Shown piece by piece: positions 21,841 to 33,666 of a DNA stretch of 64,000 nt. A model generated the notes under the pieces. The model made no database searches. It was not told the origin of the DNA and was given only the letters and a program-made list of their open reading frames with translations. Numbering within the stretch: the first letter of the stretch is position 1; every line of letters begins with the position of its first letter. This DNA comes from Daphnia carinata (lineage: Eukaryota; Arthropoda; Branchiopoda; Diplostraca; Daphniidae). A program made the translations under genes and the position numbers. The stretch is from assembly GCF_022539665.2 (NCBI RefSeq), contig NC_081335.1:9689381-9753380 (forward strand), read 5' to 3'.

Positions 21841-22547
21841 CAATACGTAATACCCCAACGTTGCACTCTTGTGGGGAGGCAAAGGTAAAAAGGTAGACCG
21901 AGAGGGGGAAGCAAACGATCCGTTATAGTTATCAATAATTTTCTTCACAACTTCGTCTAGTCTATTATCAAAGGTATAGGAAAATCGAAATTCGTCAAAG
22001 AGGCAAGGAATTGTCTATGAAGAAGCGTCTTTTCGGATAATTTGGTTAAAACCCAACAGAACAGAAATTTTGAAACGAGAAATATCTATCTTGGCCACTA
22101 GCTCTTGCTTATAAAATTCGTTAATGCCAAAATCTTCAAAATAATGTCAAGTATGGTTTCTGTGGAAGTTCTACCCCAACTATCCCTTGTAATGGCAACG
22201 GAAAAAAATTGGGAAATCAAATAAACTCGTATCTCATTGACGAGGGGACAAACTGTCAATAAAAAATGCAAATAATAAAAATAAAATAAAGGAAATAAAA
22301 TAACGAACCAAATTTTTTTGAAAAAATAATAAAAAATCAAAAAAAACCTCGAAAATCAAAAGAAGCTCTCACTTTGATGGCTACTATCGGTCCCAATTGC
22401 GAAAAACGAACAAAAATCTAAGGCGTTGTACTGATGATCGGTATGTGAAAAGGCACGGTGTGATGAAAAAATTAAGGGAAAATGAGATTGATCAACACGG
22501 GATCGAAAATAAGAAGCTTTTTAGGGGTTCGACCTGCTTCTCCACCA
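21841..22547 (-). other. Leader and primer site of A3
   Basis: Non-coding leader aligning in part with the A1 leader. It ends with plus-strand CCTGCTTCTCCACCA, a tRNA-Ala-like primer site one base different from those of A1, 2 bp before the LTR edge. No gene was found. Confidence 0.6.
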
Positions 22548-22549
22548 AT

Positions 22550-22760
22550 TGCGACGGGCCCTATGATGTTACTCGATTGTTCTGTACACAAATAACTACT
22601 GCACTGCGAGTTGCACTAGGTGTATTGAATACGTCTCACTCAAAACTCCAATAACAATTGTCTGCGGAGAGCCTCGTGCCATTCGTGGGCTCTCTTTTTT
22701 AAAGAGAAGGGTCGCCACCCGCAATGGGCGATGCGGGAAGTAGATGGAAGATGGTCACGT
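22550..22760 (-). mobile_element. Truncated LTR of A3
   Basis: Starts TGCGACGG (mutated from TGTGACGG) and aligns with the A1 LTR up to GGTCACGT, where it stops and gag sequence of element D begins. About half of the LTR (the U3 side) is missing. Confidence 0.7.
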
Positions 22761-22764
22761 TACA

Positions 22765-22987
22765 AAAAGTCGTGGGGCTGCTGATTTACTGAATACTGTA
22801 ATTTTTGCGACTGATGGTAAGGTTTCGCGGCTTACTGACATATTCTCTGTCGACCCCACTCTATGGCCGGGCCTTATTCGTTTCCCAGATTCATAGAGTC
22901 ATTATTTTCGTTGGACCTTATTAATGTTTCTCTTATTGGGGCAAAACTTTGCTATATGGTCCAACTGTTAGCATGAGGACAGTACTA
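22765..22987 (-). pseudogene. Gag zinc-knuckle remnant of element D
   Basis: Decayed minus-strand coding sequence. A CCHC-like block (C-x4-HIAKFC followed by PNKRN) can be read near 22930-22985 with one stop inside. It is the continuation of D gag after the foldback insertion. The rest of D pol is missing, replaced by the A3 LTR fragment. Confidence 0.5.
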
Positions 22988-24227
22988 CCCTCCGTCACAA
23001 GTACCTAGAGGTTTCGACAGACGTACCCCAAAAAACGACAAACCTACCCGACATACGTAACCCTGCAGAAAATGGAAAAACATCTCCCGTCAAAGCTACC
23101 CCGACATATGGGCCCAATAAAAAATAAAAAAACGCTCCCGTCACATCTACCCCATTATAAATATAATACAATTACAGCCGCCATATGTACCCTTTTGTTT
23201 TATTAAGACAGACATACCTACCCATTCGTTTAAAACTGATCGACACACCTACCCCTTCGATTAACACAGTCCGACATACCTACCACTTCGATGAAAATTG
23301 AACAACACACCAATCCCTTCAATTAAAACAGTCCGACATAGCCTACCTACCTCTTCGTTGGAAACCGGACGACACAACAACCCAATCGTTTAATACAGAC
23401 CGACAAACCTAACCCTTTGTTGAAAGCTGATCGACACACCTACCCCTTCGTTTTGTTGAGCCAGACAAACCTACCCTTCGTTCTTAAAAATCCGACTTAC
23501 CTACCCCTACGTTCAATTTAACCCGACACAGCTACCCATTTGTTACAAAAATTTTTATTTAAAGTTAAGTTAAAGAGTTAAGCCAGTATTTAGACTGGCT
23601 TTACGGATCTAAAAAAATGGATGCTTATCAGAGGTAGACTGAAGCCAGTCTAAATGCATTTTTTAAAAATCCTGTAACAAAGGGGAGGTGCGTCGGGCAC
23701 CATTAAACGAAGGGGTAGGTAAGTCAGATATTGAAAACGAAGGGGTAGGAGTGTCGGACTGTTTTTACAGAAGAGGTAGGTATGTCGGAGTGTATTAACC
23801 GCAGGGGTAGGTGTGTCGATCAATTCCCAGCGAAGGAGTAGGAATTTCGGACTGTATTAATCGAAAGGGTAGGTATGTCGGACTATATAAATCAACGGGG
23901 TAGGTGTATTGGATTGTATTAATCGAAGGGGTAGATATGTTGGACTGTATTAATCGTAGAGGTACATAGGTCGATCAGTTTTCAGCGAAGGGGTAGGCTT
24001 GTCGGTCTCAGTTAAACAAATGGGTAGATAAGACGGCATTTTAAAAATAAATTATTCACTGGGTAGTTGTGACTGAAGCATTATTCAGTTTTTTTTTCTT
24101 GGGTAGATTTGTCGGCCTAGGTCTAACGGGAGATGATGTCCGTTTTCTGTAAGGTTAGATCTGTCAGGGTAGGTCTGTCATTTTTTGGGGTGGGTGTGTC
24201 GAAACCTCTAGGTACTTATGACGGGGG
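22988..24227. mobile_element. Foldback-type element with long repeat-built arms (about 1.24 kb)
   Basis: Two arms of about 550 bp are inverted copies made of imperfect tandem units of roughly 37 bp with the core CGACACACCTACCCCTTCGTT on the left and its complement on the right. The outer ends CCCTCCGTCACAAGTACC and GGTACTTATGACGGGGG are inverted repeats. The centre near 23580-23650 contains a smaller hairpin (GCCAGTATTTAGACTGGC). It interrupts gag of element D. No transposase is present. The target duplication could not be fixed with certainty. Confidence 0.8.
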
Positions 24228-24764
24228 TACCACTGTCTCTATCCCGTCGATTTTGCTGTCCAGGTCAGGTGATGTGTTTGTTTCTTGTCGAGTAGGCTCC
24301 GTGGTGGCTATTTTAAGACAGGAAGCGATTGAGTTAATGTGGTCACTCTGTTTTTCGATTGCTTGTAATATCGCTGTATCGTTTTGAATATTAGTCACTG
24401 CATTGACAAGTATTCGTTTGTCCTTTTCTATTGTGTCCGAATGAACGCACTTCGCGTACTTCTGTGTGATGGACACCAATTCTTCGAAGCTAGATACCAT
24501 TTTGTGTCTTACAATGTTTTGCAGTTCAGGTTCGAGTCCTTGCAGAAATTTTTGCTGAAGTAATCTTAGTTGAGTTGTTGTTCTTCTGGCATTCCTTGAT
24601 AATTGGAGGGATAAGCGCGTTTGTAGAGAGTTTCAATCTATATACGTAATTTAAGATATTTTCTTTTGGTTTCCGTTGAATTTCATCGAACTTGGTAGCT
24701 TGGTAAAAATCGATGTTTTCAGAACCATGGTAATTTTCTTGGAAGAGTTTTTAATGTCTTCGTA
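24228..24764 (-). pseudogene. Gag middle region of element D
   Basis: Minus-strand gag related to B2 gag: HGSENIDFYQATKFDEIQRKP aligns with the B2 block HGDENVDVYIRKFNKAKRKP, followed by an open helical stretch 24500-24216 that runs into the foldback element. It is bounded by two insertions and carries frameshifts. It is the same gene as 26020-26263 and 22765-22987. Confidence 0.65.
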
Positions 24765-26019
24765 GGGGAGAGTGGACCCAAACTAGACACGTACCAGATT
24801 GGACAGCCGCAATAACACGGTGGGGAATTGATGAAATAAGATTTAAAAAAAACTGTGTGATTGGAAATTACATTCCACACTTAGGTCTAAATTTTCAAAA
24901 ATATACTAAAACTCGTTTAGTTATCGCAAAAGTAAAAAATACAGCGGTTTTTTCATCTTTTTGGCTTCTACAATTTTTCATTTCGCGCGAAAAACCATTT
25001 AATGAAAATTAGCTTTGGTTATAACAAAAAGATATCTAATTCTTCCCTTTTCGATTCCCTGGATAGTTTTAATATTTAGGATAAGTAGTTTAATATTTAT
25101 AGGCGTTTTCAAAAATTTCCTTCTAGTGGGGGATACTGGAGACAGTTTTGGGGGTGAAATCGGACGCTAGCGATATTTCTGGGGCGGGGCCTAAATTGCT
25201 TATTACTGGAAAATCGTAAACAAAGGCTGAAACCTGAGAGTTTCAAAGTGTTGTCTGCCACCTTCTACTGATAATGGAAATCGATAAGAAATAAATAGTT
25301 GATACTTAACAAGCCCCTCCTATTTTCATTTTTTCAAGCTACTTTGTCTATTCCACCCCTCAGTCAATCATTAACGAATTTCGATATAACTACATTTAGT
25401 TTACAGTATTTTTAATACATAAATAGATAACTTAATGAAATCCCAACGTTACACTATTTTTTTAAGCGGGTATTTTCAATATATAAAGTTTTAAAGACCA
25501 TGTCTAAAGTAGTACACCTGATGTCCAGTTTTCCCCTTAAATTTTTTTCTTTTAATTTTTCCTTCTTTTAAATATTTGTTTACGCCTAAACTACTCAACC
25601 AATTTGGATGAAAAAGCTGTGAACATGTATTTAAATACACTTTACAATATCATACTGTCGCGTTCTCGACTAAAGCCCAGAGTCAAGGAGTGTATTCAAG
25701 GTCTACACGCTACAACAGTGTTCCAAAAACTAACTAGAGTTGGGCCCGCCAGCCGCCCACAACACAGTCGATGGACCGAGTCCAGCAGGATGGGATCCTG
25801 TGGACCATCCGGTCACAGGATCCCATGACCGTCCGGTCACAGGATCCCATGACCGATCTCATGTAACGCTGACAAATCCCGACGGATGTGGCGTAGTCGA
25901 CTGGAATTGGAGCGCGTCCGGTTCGATGGTCGCGACAATACCATTCAAATCAGTAAATTTTATTTATTTTCCGATATACAGATAAAAATTTTTTTGCCCA
26001 GTTAGGATTTGCTCTCCCC
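24765..26019. mobile_element. TA-flanked DNA transposon remnant in D gag (1255 bp)
   Basis: Ends GGGGAGAGTGGACCCAAACT and, inverted, GGGGAGAGCAAATCCTAACT, flanked on both sides by TA (24763-24764, 26020-26021). This is the pattern of Tc1/mariner-type elements. No transposase can be read. A cluster of GGATCCCATGACCG palindromes lies at 25780-25860. Gag coding sequence resumes on both sides. Confidence 0.65.
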
Positions 26020-26263
26020 TACTTGTAATTATTGCTGGAATCCAATATATTTTGTTTTGCAATAAGCCATAAGCGTCGTTTGACATCTTAGTTGACACCA
26101 TGCTAATTATTTCGATGTAATGTTATGTCGTCGTAAAGTTTAATCCAACGATCGAGGCGCACACGGGACTCCCCGAAAAATTTTGGAGTTGATTTAGCAT
26201 GGTAATAGCTTCCCTGCCTTTTCGTTGCTGGGTTTTACGGTACGTATGTGATGATGATGCCAT
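26020..26263 (-). pseudogene. Gag N-terminal region of element D
   Basis: Starts at an ATG at 26261-26263 and contains LQNFSGSP, aligning with LLPAFSGSP of B2 gag. Several stops and indels follow. This confirms that D belongs with the B/C group of elements and not with lineage A. Confidence 0.6.
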
Positions 26264-28520
26264 TTCTTAATTGTTCTTGGTGTTGACATTGTGGGCCCCC
26301 GTTAAGTGCTCGTCATTGATCTATTTGGTGGATGAGCAGTCACCGTGATATCCCCAGGCGTTTGTATTTCCTTCGATTGGCTAATAGTCCGCTCCCTTCG
26401 GATACGACGTGTATTTGTCGATTTGGTTTAGAGGCTGAGCTCGGTTAGTATGAGTCCCGAGAATGTAAGGGTTTTGTATTTCTTGTGGAGGGTATAAACT
26501 GGTCCGTTTGTATTTGCGTTGCGGGAAATTGAACCTTGTCCTTCAACGGTGACGATAGAGTTTTAATGTGGCTGAAGTTGAACAGGAGTTTGATCAATTG
26601 ATTCCTTCTGGGTACAGAAAAGCAGGGCTGCTGTCTGATGCTTTGCGTCAGAGTTGTTGCAAGTATTTCGAGTGGCTGTATAAGAGAATGAGTTCCCTGG
26701 CGTGTCCCGTTCTTGATATTTGCTTGCTAACAGAGCGCTTTGGTGTATGTCTGCGCTGTTTGCCCGAATTGACCCTTTACTTTGCTGAATTGAAGGATTT
26801 ATTTGATCTCGTTTAAGGCAGTTCACAAATCCACACAAAACGGCTGTCAGATCGCTCGCTTGTTGTTGCGTGGTTTGTTGGTTTTCCACAAGTTTCGTCC
26901 TCCCTACGAGTTCAGTTAATTAGCGCAATAGGTCGGAAAAGTGAGGTGGAAGTGGGAAATCGGAGTGATGGTCGCAAACCTCCAGGTATGTACGCTGAAT
27001 AGCCTGTCGAAGAGAGTGGATTTGTTGTTCGGACGGAACTTCCTCTAGTGTCGTTGGGATTTAGCTGATTATTGCACTGGCTTGTGGATATGCCGAGCGT
27101 ATACGGTGTAATTCAGGCCGAAGTAGATGGTTTTTATTGTTTGTGTAATGTCACGATCCTTGTCACAATAGTCCACTTTTCCATGCCTTGGTTTGGGTTT
27201 TGGGGGATGCTCTATGATATCGTTGCTCTCTTCGTCTCCACCGATAGCGTTGCTGTGTTGGCTGAGAGCTGTAAGGATGTTATCGATATCGACGTACGGT
27301 ACGAATGGTATAGGATTGTTAATGGCTCCAGTTGTCACCGATTTGATCGGTAGGGGTAGGACTCTATAGAGGGCTCTCCGGTCGCCGCACTTTTTTGTTT
27401 TTTGGTTCTCTTGATGGCCCGAGCGGGTCGACTAAGTCAGTACGTTTTTGTCTGTGTTTTAAGTTTGAGTTGCCTTTACAGTTCCTTGTCAGGGCTGTTA
27501 ATTTGTAACTCTGAGTCTTCTTTTTGCCCTTTGTAAGTCGACAATTAAGTCGAAAATCCCTTGGTTTTTGTTAAATAAAGAATTTGCAAACTCTCGTTCT
27601 AGTTTTACAATTATAAAACCAGGAAAGTCAGGGCTCAAAGACTGACAGTTAAGTTATTGCTACTCTCTCCATTGAGATACGCAACACCAGTGGTGAAGTT
27701 GAGCGTGTTTGATTGAATATTTGATGGTAGAGTGCTGGTATTTGGTGGTGCACTGTGAAGATGATCTAAGAGGCCATTGACAAATTCGAAGAATGAATCG
27801 GGAGCGAGTGGAAAAGGATGTGGGGTGTTAGGATTTTTATTTGCTGTTAGGGTTCCATTGGCAGTTTCGTTCTTTTTTACTACGGTGTGGTTGTCTACTA
27901 AATCGTGGAGGGGTATGATGGTTTTGTTGTTTCCTATACTGATCTTCGAGACCGGTCGGCCGGTGATAGTTTCTTTTAGAACCGAAAAATTTATCGGAAC
28001 GCTGATTTGTGTTTGGTCTGCTTCGTCAATTTCTAGACCGATTTTTGAGGTTCGCTAAGGCTACGTGATTTTTGGATAAGGGCGGTCTGTGTCGCAGGGA
28101 CAATAGGGCTTATTTCGGTAGCTATGGTTTCTATTTTATTATACCCTTCGTGGGGAATTTCGCAACTCATTGCTAAGTTGGGCTGTTTCGTCGAATTTTT
28201 GGTGAGAACGAATTTTATCTACAAAAGGCACGTTTTTTCTATCTGTGTCTTGGACGCGTATCCACTTGGATCGTAAAATAGCCTCGGGGTTATCTACCTG
28301 AATCAACGGTACGTAGTTGAGTGTAGAACGGTAGATCTCTTTCGGAAAGGCGAGGGATCGAAGGTCATATAAATGTCAGACTGAGTCAGTTCAGTTGTGT
28401 TAGTTGGAAAATTAAAAGTTTCAGTGAAAATGTCATCAGATTTGCTAGCTTTTTGGAAAAACGTAGGCTACGTCTTGTCCTAGGTTTAGCACCTGTATAC
28501 AGCGACATTGTAAGTGAGTT
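26264..28520 (-). pseudogene. Pre-gag region of element D with short decayed ORFs
   Basis: About 2.2 kb between primer site and gag, similar in place to ORF1 and ORF2 of B2. Two longer minus-strand open stretches, 27069-27338 (containing IEHPPKPKPRHGKVDYC) and 26563-26889 (Gln- and Ser-rich), may be fragments of pre-gag proteins. No domain was recognised, and multiple stops make the region non-functional. Confidence 0.45.
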
Positions 28521-28538
28521 CGAAAACCGCTGCCACCA
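28521..28538 (-). promoter_or_regulatory. Primer binding site of D, tRNA-Leu-like
   Basis: Plus-strand AAACCGCTGCCACCA ends 2 bp before the LTR edge, matching the primer sites of B2 and B3. Confidence 0.65.
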
Positions 28539-28540
28539 TA

Positions 28541-29378
28541 TGTAAAGGAGGGCACGATGTTGTCATGTTGACTCCAATAAGGAAAAATAAAACTAAATGC
28601 GGCGCTGTTACTTACAATGCCGCGTATAGGTAAGCACAAAACAATACGTATTTTGATAGAACGATCGTGTATTTAAAACACCACAAGTAGATAGCCGAAC
28701 GAAATAGTTTGGAAGTTAAGAACTTACAACTGCTCTTCAATTCCTTGGGCATACGATAATAAGGAACAACTAAGACATTGGTATTGAAATAGTATTAAGA
28801 ATGGAAACTTACTCTTCAGCTGGCAGAAATGATGTAGCGGCTCAAAAAGGATGCTGAAAAGGTCACAGAACAGGACAGAACACGAATACGGCACACGGAA
28901 CTTAACAGTGTTATTACACACAATACAATTACACAAGATAAGTTCTTTCAGGGATCAACTGTCTGTCAACTGTCTACTGGAAGTTGTCGATGGCTTTTTA
29001 TATGTTAGCCATTGACCGTGAGAGCCACACGGAACAGTGTTAAAGGGTAGGCGGCAAAATTGAGCGGTATCGGGTGACTTTGGGCGTAATAGAGAGGTAT
29101 AGGCGGGTAAATTCGGGCGGTATCGAACGAATTTGGACAATAACTAAAAATCGGTCGGACGGTTTTAGGCCATTTCGGGCAATTCCAGGCCAACCGAAAT
29201 AAATCTATTTTTTGCGAACATTCCGAGGCATATGTGCGTTATTTGCAATTTTTTATTGGGATTCTAAAACCAGGGTAGTAAATGAAAGCTCTAAGTAACA
29301 GGGGGCTACAGGTATAAGATTCTAGTCTATTTGAGAAAGGAAGGTAAGAGGGGGTTTCGCTAGACGATTCGTTACACT
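28541..29378 (-). mobile_element. 5' LTR of element D (838 bp)
   Basis: Minus-strand LTR TGTAACGAATCG...CCTCCTTTACA. It aligns with the C2 LTR at 60598-61341, including a TATAAAAAGCC promoter (near 28997) and a stretch of repeated CGGGCGGTATCG/TTTGGGCG words at 29040-29180. D and C are therefore one lineage. The right edge abuts envelope codons of element E. Confidence 0.88.
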
Positions 29379-30010
29379 ATCGTCGCTTGTTTGTCGATGA
29401 TGTTGATTACTACTCTTTGATTTGGAGAAATAGGTTGTATTAGAAGGTTCCAATCTCTAAATTTTTTGGTTGAGACTCCAAACACATATTTAAGGAATGA
29501 TCCTCCACCATCAACGAGATTTCCAGCGACTTCTGCAGTTGGTATTCATAATTTTTTTTATATTTGTTAGTCTATCTGCTGCGTTTTCCGTTCCTTTTAA
29601 AATTTGTTTGCATTCTGCTGACGATTCTTCTGGCTGCTATTCGTCAGCATTCATTATTCCAACTTTCCGGAACTTCTTGCTGTTGGATTATTTTTGCTTC
29701 AGGTATGACGTTGGTGTATCGGCTAGTCCAAAATCAAGATCTATCGAACAAATATTGTCCCCGACCATTCCCTGAATTCCATATCGGTTTGTTGTTTTAA
29801 AATGGCATTTTTTCTTTCAATCAGTGAATTGCCTGATAACGGTCTCAGCAAGAAAGTAAGATACGGCACTAGTATGGTCCGAAACTTAGCTGGAGGTTAT
29901 CTGAGAAAAACTCCAGAAAACTTCATCAACAGAAAACTTTTCTGTTACGACTGGGTCTTCGAGCTGAGTTTGGCAAGATCTGTACTGGATTTGACGTGAC
30001 CACGTTGTTT
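29379..30010 (-). pseudogene. F-type envelope remnant of element E
   Basis: Minus-strand decayed coding sequence. The block GGGSFLKYVFGV followed by a heptad-like stretch and INIIDKQ resembles the fusion-peptide and adjacent helix of errantivirus and baculovirus F-type envelope proteins. Stops and frameshifts are frequent. It is unrelated in sequence to the B/C envelope. The gene is cut at 29378 by the D LTR. Confidence 0.5.
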
Positions 30011-30299
30011 CCAACTGTGCTTAGTGACCCGTTATCTTATCCATTAACGTTTCTTCCGTGGCGGCCTGGGTTTGTGGATCAATAATGGCAGGTACATCTT
30101 GTACTTTTTTTCTTGCTCTTTATAATATTGATTATTGATATTGATGCCGATATCACTTCATAATTCATAGGTACGGTTTGTCTCAACACAAGTTTTTTTT
30201 CCTTCTTACTTCGCGCAACGGCTTGTAGACCATCACTAAATGTTCTTCTTACAATGATAATTCTCTGTGGCGTGCATCGTATATTTCCGTTTGCTTCTC

Positions 30300-30839
30300 T
30301 TAAACTCGTGCCATCCTTATTTTTACCATTTTTCTGGCTATAGCTGAATCAGCTATTAGACGATCTGCGTGACCTACTGCAGCATCCTCTTCTTCCAGCA
30401 ATGCATTGGCATCTGCTTCCAGCTCCAGGTCAATAGGAGGTCTGGACTCACCTCCATAGGGAAATGCCACCGTGTTGTATGCGAAGCAAACGAATTGGAG
30501 AGTTCCGATCCAAACACGTTGGTCACTGCTGACGTACATTTAAGCCATTGTCTGCCAATGTATGGTTCATTCTTCCCACTGCTCCATCTGCCCGGTGGTG
30601 ATAACTGGAAGTTGTCTCGTGGTTTCTGTGCAGTTTCTTGACGACGAATTGCGTTAGTTTGGCGATAAAGCCTTTTTCTCGATCTGTTGTAATTTGCCCT
30701 TGAGCTTCATGTCGCAGAAGAATTTGATGGATAAAGATTTCTGCGACATCATATGCTTTTCCAGTCGGTATGGCGCTTAACTCGACCTATTTTGTTAGCT
30801 AGTTAACTACCACAATAATCATTTTGTTGTTCTTAGTAG
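30300..30839 (-). pseudogene. Integrase remnant of element E
   Basis: Integrase core of a Gypsy-type pol that differs from lineages A, B and C. The block IPTGKAYDVAEIFIHQILL is followed by TDREKGF (second catalytic Asp) and, after a gap, YVSSDQRVWIGTLQFVCFAYNT and a YGGESRPPID block. The catalytic Glu region is lost. Broken by frameshifts. Confidence 0.65.
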
Positions 30840-31500
30840 TATAACGGAGTCACCAAATATACATTTGAAAAATATATTGACTTTGCTATTTCTTCTTTTC
30901 ATCTTAAAATTATATGCTTCAGATTTATAATTGTCAAGTGTCATTGCATTTCCTGTAAAAGCGTATTTGTTCATCTTATTTGTGATTAGATATCAATAAT
31001 AGGCAGGACATCGTGCCAGCTGTTTCCACCAGTCTGAATTGTTCGCGCTTGACACTCGAATGAATCATTTCGTTGTTGCATCAATTCGGAAACGCTATGT
31101 TTTCTGAATATATCCGAAACCTATAAAAGGATGCCCCTTTTTTCTCTAGTTAGATCCTCAATTTCCACAATACAGTTCGATTAGTTCCTTTTCTTCAGTT
31201 GTTGATTCAATTTCAAGATATCAGTTAACATTTTCGCTCAGTATGTTTTCTTGACCATTGAGCCGGACGTCTCCGCATGTCGAGTCGATCACGCCACATC
31301 CGCCGAGATGGGTCAGCGTTATATGAACGAAGCTGGCAATATACGAGAACGGTGTGAACGGATGGTGATCGGATCCCATCTTGCTGGATTTGGGCTATCG
31401 ATTGTATTGTGCGGAACTAGCGAATTTAACTTTAGTCAGTCTTGTTTGTACTGTTGAAGCTGTCAGTAGTGTAATACACCTTATAACTCCTTTAGTTCTT
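30840..31500 (+). mobile_element. Diverged lineage-B LTR-like sequence inside element E
   Basis: Starts TATAACGGAGTC (compare TGTAACGAAGTC of B1) between integrase and protease sequence of E. It shares with the B1 LTR a GTGTCATTGCATTTCC block, a GGAAACGCTATGTTT block and TATAAAAGGATGCC at about 31119-31132. It lies on the plus strand. The right edge could not be fixed; similarity fades after about 31250. Confidence 0.55.
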
Positions 31501-31644
31501 TGAAAGTCTTTAGTCGACAATATGATGTTTTGCCAACTTAGTAAAGTTCTGTTTCATTCCGAATTATTTTTTTTATATGACTATCCGTACGTGCTATTTC
31601 TACTCACAGCGTGTTTGTCAAGCTGTCTCGTTCTTTTATTCATC

Positions 31645-32360
31645 TTAATTTTTCTTTTCTCGTACAACGCGGTAAGGTCCCGCGTGACCAGTCGACAGAC
31701 TACTTGTTGCTACAAATGAACCTGATAGTGTCACGATGCAAGAACCTTCAATTTTGTTGAAAACAGTTTCTGGGAGTTGCTTGATTGAATACGCTGATAT
31801 CTCTTGACGATCATTTGAAACCAGCAGGCAATCTTTTATTTCTTCTGGTTCAAGAAGATAATTTTCTGCAAGTGGTGACTTCCCTGTCGTGAACGGCAAC
31901 TCTTCTGATTCGTAATCATTGTGAATGGCTTGAAATTGCTGTAAGAATCGTTTTCCAATAGCAGTTAAAAACCCGACAGTGGGATGACTATTGTGTTTCC
32001 TGTGATATGTGTGCCTATGTGGGTTAATACAATATCTGCCGTTTTCAAAAGTGACAAAGTATGGCCGTGTACGAGAGGAATCTTCGTTCCATTCAGAAGT
32101 TTCTTGAAATCCAGTTTTCTCGAAATAATTCGGGTGAAATCACGGTGGCTGCAGCTCCTGTACTAATCAGCACCGTTGCATTCAGAGCTAAAAAAAGACT
32201 TTTTTGGATTACTTTGTTGGAACAGACCGCATCACGTTTTAGTGATTTCTTGGTGCAGAGAAGGTGCTCTAACTTTGGTGCAGAGAAGGCTCTTGACGAA
32301 CTGTTGAAGACTTCTGTTGCTTCTTCAATAAGCAAACCTACAAAATCAATCATCAAATCA
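31645..32360 (-). pseudogene. Protease region of element E
   Basis: Aspartic-protease-like sequence in two frames on the minus strand. The active-site block reads LISTGAAATVISP, with Ser in place of the catalytic Asp (codon 32162-32164). The C-terminal part near 31900-31990 reads FLTAIGKRFLQQF. RT and RNase H, which should follow, are absent. The element is dead. Confidence 0.6.
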
Positions 32361-33127
32361 AAACCAGCCTGTTCAATTCAAAGTATTAACATTGGGGTAC
32401 ATCAAACCCTTACTACTACCATTTGTCGTAATCAGCCTGCTATTTATAAAAACAATAGTGTCTATTTAATATTTCAGACTGTTAGTGATTCCTAGATATC
32501 ATGTAAACTTTTATGGTTTAATGTTTACATGATTTATTTTTTATTGATTTACATTGAATTAACTGTTTCTTTTTTACGTGTTTTATTTTTCAATATGTTG
32601 GTTGGTGCTTCTTTTCGTGTCTGTTTTCCTTGACAGTATGGACACAGAACGATGAAAGTTGTTTTTTTTTCTCACTCTTGTTTTCCCTCTCGTGTTTCAA
32701 AGTTCAGCTGAATTGCGACGACCACCTGTTTTCTTGTATACAATTGTACAGTGAAATTGCATTCTTTTACATAAGTTCGTCGAAACCACTCATTCTTTTG
32801 CGCTCCGGATGTTATTTACTAAAAAGCTATCTTTTCTCCATCAAAATAATGCTAGGCCTATGTAGTTTCCATCGCAACTGTACCTCTCGTGGGAGACACT
32901 CAATAACACGAGGATCTATTCATAAATGATAAGACTTTTCTCTTATTTTGTCGAGTGCGCCATGAATTGGGACTTCAACTTGGCACACAAAATAGGGATG
33001 TGATGGATTAGGTAATTGCAAAAAAATCGTAAACAGGTGGAAATTGGCAAAGAAAAAGAATAAGCCAACTGGAAAAGGAATGATCCCTAAATAATTCAGA
33101 GTGAAACGTCTTTTTGTGGTGCATGGT
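32361..33127. other. AT-rich stretch, nothing recognised
   Basis: Contains a short palindrome CATGTAAACTTTTATGGTTTAATGTTTACATG near 32500. Possible gag remnants of element E lie at its left edge. Open frames have no recognisable features. Confidence 0.4.
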
Positions 33128-33666
33128 ACACTCTCAGTTTTTTATTTCTACTTTTTCACTGCTTTTGGCTACCATTTGGTAGCGAAATGAAACATGCTAC
33201 CAAATGGTAGCACTTGCTACCATTTGGTAGAAAAGTCGTCGATTTTTATACAGTAGAGAAAAGGTAGAGGAAAGTAAATCCTTTACCAATACGTCTACCA
33301 TTCAAAAATTACGGATTGGTAGACCATACTACCATGGAAAATACACTACTATTTCCCTTCTATTTTTCTACCTTTTCCCCACTTTTTGTCCTACTATTTT
33401 ACTACCTTTTTAAATTTTAATATACGCGTGAAAATTTTTTTGTTTGAATGAAGCAATACTGCTTACTGTTTATTGAAAAAATACAAACAAAAGCAAGCAA
33501 AATCTCCCGCTTGCCCTGGGAAACATGTAACATAGCGAAAGGTATGCATTTATTGATATTGACAATATTGTGAAAATATGCTTCTGAATTTCGGTTCATA
33601 CGCCAAAATAAACGTCTCTTGAAAACGCACTGCTTTCGGGAATGCCAGTGGTTAATCAGGGAAAAT

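Noticed and set aside
23000-24220. CRISPR array
   Set aside because: Repeat units are imperfect, occur in opposite orientations on two arms, and have no unique spacers. The DNA is eukaryotic.
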